Source of the DNA: CALGDE01 sp964655355
GTDB lineage: Bacteria; Cyanobacteriota; Cyanobacteriia; CACIAM-69d
Direction: 5' to 3'
Assembly: GCA_964655355.1 (NCBI GenBank)
Contig: CAZZMD010000014.1
Coordinates: 1-64,000 of the forward strand
DNA length: 64,000 bases
Shown here piece after piece: positions 24,415-32,492 of the stretch (its first letter is position 1; each line of letters opens with the position of its first letter). A program made the position numbers and the translations under genes. Under the pieces are notes generated by a model. It did not search any database. It saw only the letters and a list, made by a program, of their open reading frames with translations, and was not told the origin of the DNA.

Positions 24415-26814
24415 TCACTCAGAAGACGACCGGCGACGACGGCGACGGCTCCGCCCCGAAGAGGACTCTCCGGCAGCCACCGGCTCCGCCGCCTCGTCCG
24501 AACTGTCACCATCCGCCGCCGCCCGGCCTTGGGCCAGGGCCAACACCGGCGCATCAGCACCATCGGGCGCAGGCTGTCCCAAAATTTTCGCCATCTCCTC
24601 CGGCGAAACCGTATCCGCCGGCAACGGTTGAGCCGTGCTTCGCCGCTGGGGCGTCCCATTCACTTGGGTGGTTCCCCCCCGCCGCGATCGCGAGCCAGAT
24701 CGAGATCCCCCCCGTCCCCGGGATTGGGTCGTCGGCGCACTCCCAGATCGAGACCGAGACCGAGACCGAGGCTTATCCTCCGCCGAACTATCCCCGTCCC
24801 CGGCTTCGCCACTGGAATCGCCAGCCGTCACCTCAACAATCGTTTCAGCCTCAGACTCAGTTTCCCCATCCGACGCCCCATCCGAGGACGCCCCATCCGA
24901 CGCCGACTCCGTCGGCAAGAAATCCGCCGGCGGCTCCTCACCGGGCCGCACCACCGCCACGATCGCCGTCTTGGGCCGCTCCACCGGCGTTTCACTCAAC
25001 ACCACCGGCGGAATCCCCATCCAAGCAAAGACTTCCTGCTCTTCATCCGTCATGGTGACCACCACCCGCTCCGGCGGCGTCACCGTCCGCCGCCGATCGC
25101 GACTGGGGCGATCGCGACCGTTGCCGCTATCCCCGTCACTAGATCCTCCATCAGCGGGGGTAGGCTCCGGCGCCTTCTTACTCGCCGGAATCGGTGCCGG
25201 CGTCGACTTGCTCCGTTCCGCCGAGCTATCCGACGACGACCCTGAGGACCGACCCCGCCGGGACGACGAACTCCCCTCATCGCCCTCACCCCGACGGCGA
25301 CGGCGGCGGCGATTATTCGTCTCCGTCGACGCCTCCTGATAATTGGGATGATTCACCAGCTCCAAATCCTCTCCCTGATCCCCGTCCGCAGCGGGATCCA
25401 ACCGGGCAGGGGCAGGGATCGACACCGGATTACTACCGCGCGATCGCGATCCTCCTCGCCGTCCACCGCGACCGGAAGACCCATTGCTCGACGACTGCGA
25501 TCGCTGGAGCTGGGGAACCCCCGGCGCATCCCCGTCCTCGACCACCCCTGGCAGCAACGTCACCGGCTGCCCATCATCATCAGGCAACTGCACCAGATGC
25601 CCCAAACCACCACAGGTAGGGCAAGCCCGCCCAAACAACTCATAAATATTTTGTCCCTGGCGCTTCCGGGTCAGCTCCACCAACCCCAACTCCGACAACT
25701 CAGCAATCTGAGGACGCGCTTTATCCGGCTTCAACGCCTTCTGGAAATGCTCCAACACCTGCATGCGATCGCGATGGGACTCCATATCAATGAAATCCAC
25801 CACAATCACCCCCGCCAAATTGCGCAACTTTAGCTGGTGAGCAATCTCCACCGCCGCCTCACAATTGGTCCACAGCACCGTCTCCCGAGCCGTCGCTGAT
25901 CGCGTAAACGACCCCGAGTTCACATCAATCACCGTCAACGCCTCCGTCGGCTCGATGATGATATAGCCCCCCGACGGCAAATCCGCCCTTGGCTTCAACG
26001 CCTCACGAATCGCCGAATTCACCCGAAAATACTCCAACAGCGGCGTCCGCTCCCGGTGATGATCCACCAACACCGACGGCGTCGTCCGACTCCCCGCACT
26101 CCAGCTACTCAACTGATGCTTCACCCGCTTCATCCCCGTATGGGAATCCACCACAATGCGATTCACATCCGCGTTGTAAGCATCCCGCAACACCCGCTGC
26201 ACAAAATCATCATCCCGATTCAACAACGCCGGAGCCCGGGTCCCCTTCGCATCCTGCTGAATCTCCTCCCACTGGCGCTGGAGATTTTCCAAATCCTCCA
26301 TAATCGCCTCCTCCGGCACCCCTTCCGCCTCGGTGCGCACCAAAAGCCCCATCCCCGCCGGCTTAATCAAAATCGCCAACGCCCGCAACCGATGCCGCTC
26401 ATTCTCCTTATCAATGCGGCGGGACAGATTCACCCCCTGACCATAGGGCAACAGCACCAAATAACGCCCCGGCAACGTCACCTTACCGGTCAACCGCGGG
26501 CCCTTATTCCCCGTCGGCTCCTTCATGATTTGCACCAACACCTTCTGCTGCGGTGCCAGCAACTCCGTAATCGACCCCGCCGATCGCCGCCGCCGCAGGG
26601 GTCCCAAATCCGAGACATGGATAAACCCATTGCGCTCGGAATCGCCAATATTCACAAACGCCGCATCAATCCCGGGCAGAACATTCTCCACCACACCGAG
26701 ATAAATATCGCTGACCTGGTGACTGCCCTTAGCCACAATCAGCTCCTGGACAGACTCTTCGCTAAAAACCGCTGCGATGCGATGCTGCTCGGCGATAACA
26801 ATTTGCTTCGGCAT
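24415..26814 (-). CDS. rne: Ribonuclease E/G
   Basis: Endonuclease starting mRNA decay and processing. 799 aa. The catalytic half (about 1-400) has an S1-like domain (YLGVVENVLPGIDAAFVNIG), Mg-binding VIDVNSGSFT and VVDFIDM, and the Zn-link CPTCGGLG. The second half is a low-complexity Arg/Ser/Pro-rich linker ending in SRRRRRRSSSE. In Anabaena a C-terminal nonapeptide of this kind (RRRRRRSSA) binds polynucleotide phosphorylase, so a cyanobacterial degradosome contact is likely. It is longer than the Synechocystis enzyme because of the linker. rnhB follows. Confidence 0.96.
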   Translation of the reverse strand: MPKQIVIAEQHRIAAVFSEESVQELIVAKGSHQVSDIYLGVVENVLPGIDAAFVNIGDSERNGFIHVSDLGPLRRRRSAGSITELLAPQQKVLVQIMKEPTGNKGPRLTGKVTLPGRYLVLLPYGQGVNLSRRIDKENERHRLRALAILIKPAGMGLLVRTEAEGVPEEAIMEDLENLQRQWEEIQQDAKGTRAPALLNRDDDFVQRVLRDAYNADVNRIVVDSHTGMKRVKHQLSSWSAGSRTTPSVLVDHHRERTPLLEYFRVNSAIREALKPRADLPSGGYIIIEPTEALTVIDVNSGSFTRSATARETVLWTNCEAAVEIAHQLKLRNLAGVIVVDFIDMESHRDRMQVLEHFQKALKPDKARPQIAELSELGLVELTRKRQGQNIYELFGRACPTCGGLGHLVQLPDDDGQPVTLLPGVVEDGDAPGVPQLQRSQSSSNGSSGRGGRRGGSRSRGSNPVSIPAPARLDPAADGDQGEDLELVNHPNYQEASTETNNRRRRRRRGEGDEGSSSSRRGRSSGSSSDSSAERSKSTPAPIPASKKAPEPTPADGGSSDGDSGNGRDRPSRDRRRTVTPPERVVVTMTDEEQEVFAWMGIPPVVLSETPVERPKTAIVAVVRPGEEPPADFLPTESASDGASSDGASDGETESEAETIVEVTAGDSSGEAGDGDSSAEDKPRSRSRSRSGSAPTTQSRGRGGSRSGSRSRRGGTTQVNGTPQRRSTAQPLPADTVSPEEMAKILGQPAPDGADAPVLALAQGRAAADGDSSDEAAEPVAAGESSSGRSRRRRRRSSSE

Positions 26815-26901
26815 GCAAGTTCCTCAAAATTGAACGGTGCCGGCCCCCATAACCAGTCGGTGAGGTCAAAACACGACTTGCGGGGTAACTCTCCCTCTAA
26901 T

Positions 26902-26953
26902 CCCATTGGATAATTCCATCGGGCAATCCCATCGGGCAATCCCATCAGGTAAT
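26902..26953. repeat. 13-bp tandem repeat upstream of rne
   Basis: Four 13-base units close to CCCATCGGGCAAT (the third is exact; the first and fourth read GGATAAT and AGGTAAT endings). It lies about 90-140 bases before the rne start, so in the promoter or 5' leader. Confidence 0.85.
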
Positions 26954-28041
26954 TACCTTGGGCGATCGCCCCTCAACGTCAGAAATCAAGATCAAGTCCG
27001 TAGAAAGTCCAGTCGTCATCATCCGACCACTGCTAAGACCCTACGAATCGTCCTATTTCTGTCCCAGTCGAGGCGAGCGATCGCAAACGGGGAGAACCAA
27101 TCAATGTGGCACCCATCGGGGCCAGGCAACCATTAAGTAAATGAAAACAATAAAACAAACGCTAGAAGCTGAATCCCCAAAGCCCAGCAGCAACAACCAT
27201 CGAGTTGCACCGCAAAACGGCTCCAAGATGAGTCCTGTCGGTAACGACCTCAACTGAGATAGAATCTCCAGCTCCATTAATTCCCTTGTCGTTGGGCACT
27301 CTCCAAAAAGAGATTGCCGCCCCTTAAACCCTTCTCAACGCTCAAGAATCTCGACAGATTCTGGATAATTCCTAGGGTCAACCGCCGAATATTGCAGTGA
27401 ATCAGGAATCAGTCAACCGCCCTGGATCGGCCAGAGCAGGGTGCAACGTGGAATTGACAGATCAATAAGTGATGAAGAATTTAAGGCTGTGCCAACCAAT
27501 GCTGATTCCCTAGTCCCTAAGGAAGCAAGCACCGTAGGCACGATCCGAAAACCTGGCGCAACCCTACAAAGTTGCCACGCAGACCAGAGATTCGAAAAGG
27601 ACCTAATGGAAATGATAAGCACGCCATAGATATGGCATCACCGACACCTCGGTGGGGTAGGCAATGATCATTAACGAGAACGATTACCCAATCTATGGCT
27701 GTGTTAAAGCTGAGCCGCTACGGTCCTCTGAATACACCACAGGGGGGCTAGAGCTAGGACTTTCAGCAGCTTACCCATCAGTTTAGCAGTATCAGTCGCA
27801 ATATGCGTACTCTCCCCCCAGCGGCAAGTGGTTCGGCGGGGAGAACAGGGTCACTTTGCTCCGTCAGCACCGCATCAATTGCCAAAGTGTTACGAGTAAT
27901 GTCACGTTTGACCGTCGGGACCATACCGAGAGATATGGCAGTGGGGCAGGCGGTTCAGTTCCGCCAGTAAGCTGCGCCAGTAATTCGCCAGAATAAGTCA
28001 CGGTCCCAGACAATCAACCACCGACCCGCCGACGACATCTC
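26954..28041. other. Gene-poor stretch between rne and the DUF3120 gene
   Basis: Nearly 1.1 kb without a supportable gene. Frames are short and lack family motifs. The decamer GTCAACCGCC occurs twice near 27380-27420. Because both neighbours are on the minus strand, the part next to rne should hold its promoter and leader; cyanobacterial rne leaders are known to be long. An unannotated RNA or an unrecognisable decayed gene is possible. Confidence 0.5.
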
Positions 28042-28866
28042 CTACATTTTGCCCAACATGGCCGTCAGCCAAAATAAACCGTCCACCGCCAAAGTATTCA
28101 GCACCGCCCCGGCAAAAATCCATTGGGCCACCTGCCGCGATCGCAACGCCATCCCCCCGGCCAGCAACAACGCCGAGGCACAGGCGATCGCCCACATCAA
28201 ACCGGGAAAGGTATTCATCTGAGCCAGGGCAGCGGCCAGGATGGGGGGAATCGCATCGGGCTTAACCTGCATCACCTGTTTCCAATAGGGCGTGAGGTCA
28301 ACGGCCCACAAATAGGCATCCGTGATCGCAGTCCCCAGCAAAGACCCCAAATAAAACCAGCTTCCTAGACGCCCCCGTCCCACAAACAGACAGGCCAACA
28401 CAATGGGAACACCGACCGACTCCAGGGGCAAATGGAGCGCCGGCTCCCATCGGAACCAGCCCCAGTAGATCGCCCCTGCGAACCAACTCAAACTAAAACC
28501 AAATAAAATATCGCCCCAGGTTTGCCCCCATCCCTCTCGCTGGGACGGGCGATCGCACCACCAGGCCAGCCCTAGCCATCCCAAGGTCATCGCCAAAGCC
28601 ACCACGGGCCACGCCCGCACCAACGGTGCTTCCAAAAACACCGGACCCGACACCAAAAACGCACCAATCCCCAACCCTTGCCATAGGGATAGACGCTTTT
28701 GCTCTTGTTCAGATTGCTCTTCTCCCAGTCGATCTTGTTCAGACCTCAGGGACGCCAGAGCCTGTGCAGCCGCCATGGCCGGTGTAGCGGAAGAGGCCTG
28801 CGCTGCCGGGGTATCTGCCGGATTATCAATGACAGTTTTGGACAAGGTGGTAGGGGGGGAGATCAT
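28042..28866 (-). CDS. DUF3120 membrane protein
   Basis: Cyanobacteria-specific integral membrane protein of unknown function, about 274 aa from the ATG at 28866; the frame stays open to 29160 but that leader is unlike a protein. After a polar N-terminus of about 60 residues there are five to six hydrophobic segments (IGAFLVSGPVFLEAPLVRAW, VALAMTLGWLGLAWWC, IFAGAVLNTLAVDGLFWLTA). The conserved-looking core is GWFRWEPALHLPLESVGVP and GSWFYLGSLLGTAITDAYLW. It is divergent from uppP. Confidence 0.75.
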   Translation of the reverse strand: MISPPTTLSKTVIDNPADTPAAQASSATPAMAAAQALASLRSEQDRLGEEQSEQEQKRLSLWQGLGIGAFLVSGPVFLEAPLVRAWPVVALAMTLGWLGLAWWCDRPSQREGWGQTWGDILFGFSLSWFAGAIYWGWFRWEPALHLPLESVGVPIVLACLFVGRGRLGSWFYLGSLLGTAITDAYLWAVDLTPYWKQVMQVKPDAIPPILAAALAQMNTFPGLMWAIACASALLLAGGMALRSRQVAQWIFAGAVLNTLAVDGLFWLTAMLGKM

Positions 28867-29148
28867 GCGCTCTGCGACTAAGAATAGCAACCCAGCAAGG
28901 GAAGAGGATGGGGATGGGGGTAAACCTGACTGGGGATCTCCAGATGAGAAACGGGGTCGGTTTTCTGAAATACACTTTAGTTTTCTTAACATACCACAGG
29001 AATTCTGGGGCGGGGGCGGCGGGAGCAGGCTTCGATAGTCCGATAGAATGGCGGCGGCGCAACGGGTGTTCAGCGGGGCGAAGCTCCCTGGCGTCCGGAC
29101 AGGGATGACACCACTGGGACGGTTTGAGAGGGAGTTCAAGGAAACAGC

Positions 29149-30168
29149 ATGGGTAAGCACATCACCGAGCAGCGTCGTTTTGCACTGCTAGGTTTGTTGG
29201 CAGGGCTGGGGATGGTGCTGGCATGGATAGGGCATTCTGACGCGGGGGCGATCGCCACGGAGATTGCCACGGATATTGCTACCGAGTCGGCATCGGCCAC
29301 GGGCGACGCCGGGGCCCTCAGCCAAGTGGGATTTATTGAAGGCATTATTTTGGGGTTGACCCAAGGGTTAACGGAATTTTTGCCCATCAGCAGCACGGCC
29401 CACTTAAAGGTGGTACCGGTGGCGCTGGGGATGGGGGATCCAGGGGTGGCTTTGACCGCGGTCTTGCAATTGGGCAGTGTGGCGGCGGTGTTGAGTTATT
29501 TCCGGGAAGATTTATTGGATTTGATGCGGGGAACAAAACAGGCGATCGCCGAGAAGAATTATCGAAACCGAGACTTCCGCATTACATTAGGAATTCTTTT
29601 AGGAACGATCCCTATTCTAATCGTAGGGTTATTCATCAAGATTTTCGTCCCCGACTATGACAATTCCCCCCTGCGAAGCGTGACGTCCATTGCGATCGCG
29701 TCCATTGTGATGGCGATTTTATTGGCGGCGGCGGAACAGGTGGGCAGTCGGTCCCGAGGCTATGGTCAGTTGGGCTTGAAGGATGGGTTATTAATCGGAG
29801 CGGCGCAAGCGTTGGCGGTGTTTCCGGGAGTATCGCGATCGGGGTCCACATTGACCGCCGGTTTATTTTTGGGCATTGAACGGGCAGCGGCGGCCCGATT
29901 TTCGTTTCTTTTAGGGATTCCGGCCATTACCATCGCGGGCATTATCGAATTCCCAACTTTGTTGGCGGGAAGTTACGGAATGCGCGAAGTGGGGGTATTG
30001 GCGGTGGCGTTGCTGGCGTCGGTCGTGTCCTCGTATTGGGCGATCGCGTTTCTGTTGAAATTCCTAAAAACCCAAAGCACCTGGGTCTTCGTCGCCTACC
30101 GTCTAATCTTCGGCGTCGGTTTATTGCTAGCGCTGAATTTGGGTTGGTTATCTGAGGGAGTCGGGTAA
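29149..30168 (+). CDS. uppP: Undecaprenyl-diphosphatase
   Basis: BacA/UppP family enzyme. It recycles undecaprenyl pyrophosphate to the monophosphate carrier used for peptidoglycan and other glycans. 339 aa. Motifs: EGIILGLTQGLTEFLPISST (Glu-rich catalytic motif) and later GVSRSGSTLTAGLFLGI (PGxSRSGxT). Several membrane helices are visible. An extra N-terminal segment of about 55 residues includes a hydrophobic stretch (FALLGLLAGLGMVLAWIG), so the protein is longer than the roughly 270-residue E. coli form. It relates to the WecA-like gene at 45.7 kb through the same carrier lipid. Confidence 0.95.
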   Translation: MGKHITEQRRFALLGLLAGLGMVLAWIGHSDAGAIATEIATDIATESASATGDAGALSQVGFIEGIILGLTQGLTEFLPISSTAHLKVVPVALGMGDPGVALTAVLQLGSVAAVLSYFREDLLDLMRGTKQAIAEKNYRNRDFRITLGILLGTIPILIVGLFIKIFVPDYDNSPLRSVTSIAIASIVMAILLAAAEQVGSRSRGYGQLGLKDGLLIGAAQALAVFPGVSRSGSTLTAGLFLGIERAAAARFSFLLGIPAITIAGIIEFPTLLAGSYGMREVGVLAVALLASVVSSYWAIAFLLKFLKTQSTWVFVAYRLIFGVGLLLALNLGWLSEGVG

Positions 30169-30203
30169 GGCACTGTATATTTAAGTGACCTTACAGATTG
30201 GTC

Positions 30204-30758
30204 ATGAGCAAGTTCAATACGGTTACAGAAGTAACCCACTGGAAAGCATTTACCCACAGCGGGTTGACCTACGATCTTTCGCATCTCAATGCCCATCACG
30301 TTAAATATCAAGATAGCCACGATAGCAAAGACATCATTTATCGCTTCATCGTGACCTACGGGATGCACTGCTTCACAAGAGGCATTGAGGGAAATTTATC
30401 TCCAGACCAGCAATCTCTGATGTATTACGGTCCCAAGGAGAATAGACCATTCGATTTTAAGAGATATGATCTCTCAAAGAGGCTTCCGGCAGTGATTGAA
30501 GCTCTGGGAAACCCGGGAACCCTTGTCATCCATGCTCCCTATGGGAAATATGCCACTTTCAAGCTATTGGTGCTGGATGGGGGTGAAATGACTTACTTTG
30601 TACCTTTCGTCGCCTTCCGGGAGAAGAAGAAGCTCAGGCTACATATCCAGAGCGCTTATCCAAAGGAGCAGCCACTCGGCAAGATTCAGAAAGTTAATTT
30701 TTTCGCGATCGCCAAAAACCTGTTTCGAGGCAAAAAGCCGCCACATCCCCGCAAATAA
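30204..30758 (+). CDS. Small uncharacterised protein, possibly stationary-phase-adaptation family
   Basis: 184 aa from the ATG at 30204 (a TTG at 30198 is also open). No signal peptide or membrane helix. Notable segments are YDLSHLNAHHVKYQD, YRFIVTYGMHCFTRG, FDFKRYDLSKRLPAVIEAL and FREKKKLRLHIQSAYPKE. The pattern (HCFTR, then FDxxRYxLSKxLP, then LRLHIQSAY) recalls a family sometimes annotated as stationary phase growth adaptation protein; this is from memory. The gene is visibly AT-richer and Lys-richer than its neighbours, suggesting transfer. A terminator follows at once. Function unknown. Confidence 0.65.
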   Translation: MSKFNTVTEVTHWKAFTHSGLTYDLSHLNAHHVKYQDSHDSKDIIYRFIVTYGMHCFTRGIEGNLSPDQQSLMYYGPKENRPFDFKRYDLSKRLPAVIEALGNPGTLVIHAPYGKYATFKLLVLDGGEMTYFVPFVAFREKKKLRLHIQSAYPKEQPLGKIQKVNFFAIAKNLFRGKKPPHPRK

Positions 30759-30760
30759 CA

Positions 30761-30782
30761 AGGGCTCCTCAAGGGGAGCCCT
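30761..30782 (+). terminator. Hairpin terminator after the 184-aa gene
   Basis: AGGGCTCC pairs with GGAGCCCT (8 bp, 6-base loop) two bases after the stop codon. No long T-run follows. Confidence 0.6.
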
Positions 30783-30784
30783 CG

Positions 30785-30801
30785 CCAAATCTCAGATTTG
30801 G
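30785..30801. repeat. 17-base perfect palindrome
   Basis: CCAAATCT-C-AGATTTGG: two 8-base arms around one base, starting just after the terminator hairpin. It could be a dimeric protein site or a second hairpin. Direct copies of AGTTAAGTC lie 110-140 bases further on (30911, 30924, 30936). Confidence 0.7.
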
Positions 30802-31010
30802 TATTCAGAACGTCTTTACCGGATTGCCTCGACCCTTTCGGGTAACGGGATGTCATGCTTTCACATGTCTGCGTCATCCTAGCCTTAATTATATAAATAG
30901 TAAGTCCAAAAGTTAAGTCTCAGAGTTAAGTCAAGAGTTAAGTCAGTCAATCAGATTCATTGATCAAGGCATCGTCCTACGAGACAGGCCGAGCTCATCA
31001 ACAGACTCGA

Positions 31011-32435
31011 CTATCCTTCCCTCTGAGCTTTATAAATTTGTTTGAAGCGGTTTTGTTGGATTTTATGGTCAACAATGGGTTCGGGATAATCAGTCCCTTG
31101 CCGCTCCAAAGGTTCGATTTTTCCGGAGATTAGGCTACCGGTATCGAGGGTGCGGATTTCAGGAACCCAGTAGCGGATATATTCCCCCTCGGAATCAAAT
31201 TTTTTGGCTTGGCTGGCGGGATTAAAAATACGCAAGGGTTTGGGGTCCATCCCACTAGAAGCACTCCATTGCCAACCGCCATTGTTAGCCGCCAAATCGC
31301 CATCAATAAGGGTTTGCATAAAATATTTCTCCCCCCAACGCCAGTCAATAATTAGATCCTTGGTGAGGAAGCTAGCAACAATCATGCGACACCGGTTATG
31401 CATCCAACCCGTCTCATTAAGCTGTCGCATTGCCGCATCCACAATGGGATAACCGGTCCGCCCTTCACACCACGCTTCAAATTTTTCCTCGTCGTTATCC
31501 CACGGAAAATTTTTCATATGCTCCCGATAGGGACCATCCGCCAACTCGGGGAAGTGGTAAAGCACATGCTGGTAAAACTCCCGCCATGCCAACTCCTGCT
31601 GCCAAGTTTGGACACCCGATCGCCCCTCATCACTACGGCAATAGTCCCCGATCGCCACAGACGCCGCCCAACATTGCCGAATCCCGATCGCCCCAAATTT
31701 CAACGCCGCACTGAGTTTGGAAGTGCCCATCTCCAACGCCGGAAAATTGCGATCGCTGTCATAGGCTTCCAAGGATTGAGCACAAAATTGATCTAGTGCA
31801 TCAGTCGCCGCCGCAGTCCCAGGGGGCAAAATCAAACCGCCATCCCAAACCATCTTGAGCGATCGCAATTCTGGAATATCTTTACCATTGGCGCTTTCCA
31901 CTTCCGCATCAGTCAACGACTCCAACCCTTCCGGCGCAGACAACGGAGCCGCCTTAGGACGCGATCGCCAATTTTTCCAGAACGGAGAATACACCGTATA
32001 GGGCGTCCCTGACCCCGTCATCACCTCACCGGGGGCATGCAAAATCCGGTCCCAATGCCCCTCCCCCTGAATCCCCTGCTCCGTCAACGCCTCCAAAACC
32101 TGGCGATCGCGACTGCGGGCATAGGGCTCCACATCCCAATTCCAGACCACCGTATCTGCCCCCAACCGCTGCGCCAACGCCGGAATCTCCTGGGCAGGAT
32201 CGCCGTGCAGCAGCACAAAACTACCGCCGCACGCCTCGTAATCCTGTTGGAGCGATCGCAAACAGCCCAACATATAATCCACCCGCGCCGGAGCAACATC
32301 ATCCCGCTCCAGAATCCCCGGATCCAAGCAAAACACCCCCACCGTCTTCGGCGATCGCGCCACCGCCGCCGTCAGCCCCACATTGTCCACAATGCGTAAA
32401 TCGTTGCGATGCCAAAACAGGACGGGGGTGTTCAT
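31011..32435 (-). CDS. phrA: Deoxyribodipyrimidine (CPD) photolyase, class I
   Basis: Light-driven repair of cyclobutane pyrimidine dimers using FADH-. 474 aa, normal length. The N-terminal antenna domain (VLFWHRNDLRIVDNVGL) precedes the FAD domain, with TSKLSAALKFGAIGIRQ, QELAWREFYQHVLYHFP, GYPIVDAAMRQLNETGWMHN, LTKDLIIDWRWGE and NNGGWQWSASSGMDPKP. The last segments are characteristic of CPD photolyases rather than cryptochromes. It lies 57 bases downstream of dnaX on the same strand. Confidence 0.95.
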   Translation of the reverse strand: MNTPVLFWHRNDLRIVDNVGLTAAVARSPKTVGVFCLDPGILERDDVAPARVDYMLGCLRSLQQDYEACGGSFVLLHGDPAQEIPALAQRLGADTVVWNWDVEPYARSRDRQVLEALTEQGIQGEGHWDRILHAPGEVMTGSGTPYTVYSPFWKNWRSRPKAAPLSAPEGLESLTDAEVESANGKDIPELRSLKMVWDGGLILPPGTAAATDALDQFCAQSLEAYDSDRNFPALEMGTSKLSAALKFGAIGIRQCWAASVAIGDYCRSDEGRSGVQTWQQELAWREFYQHVLYHFPELADGPYREHMKNFPWDNDEEKFEAWCEGRTGYPIVDAAMRQLNETGWMHNRCRMIVASFLTKDLIIDWRWGEKYFMQTLIDGDLAANNGGWQWSASSGMDPKPLRIFNPASQAKKFDSEGEYIRYWVPEIRTLDTGSLISGKIEPLERQGTDYPEPIVDHKIQQNRFKQIYKAQREG

Positions 32436-32492
32436 GGGCGCAGCTCAATCAAACCAATTTGTTGCATTTGGGAGTCTAACTCGTTTGGACGG

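Noticed and set aside
24529..25339. Plus-strand Arg-rich ORFs opposite rne
   Set aside because: They mirror the GC-rich, repetitive linker of rne; no ribosome site or motif.
27413..27629. Short overlapping ORFs in the gap before rne
   Set aside because: Neither strand shows family motifs, a ribosome site or a conserved-looking segment.
27950..28025. Minus-strand reading LIVWDRDLFWRIT as a transposase relic
   Set aside because: It vaguely recalls DDE transposases, but only about 13 residues fit, stops follow, and no inverted repeats are seen.
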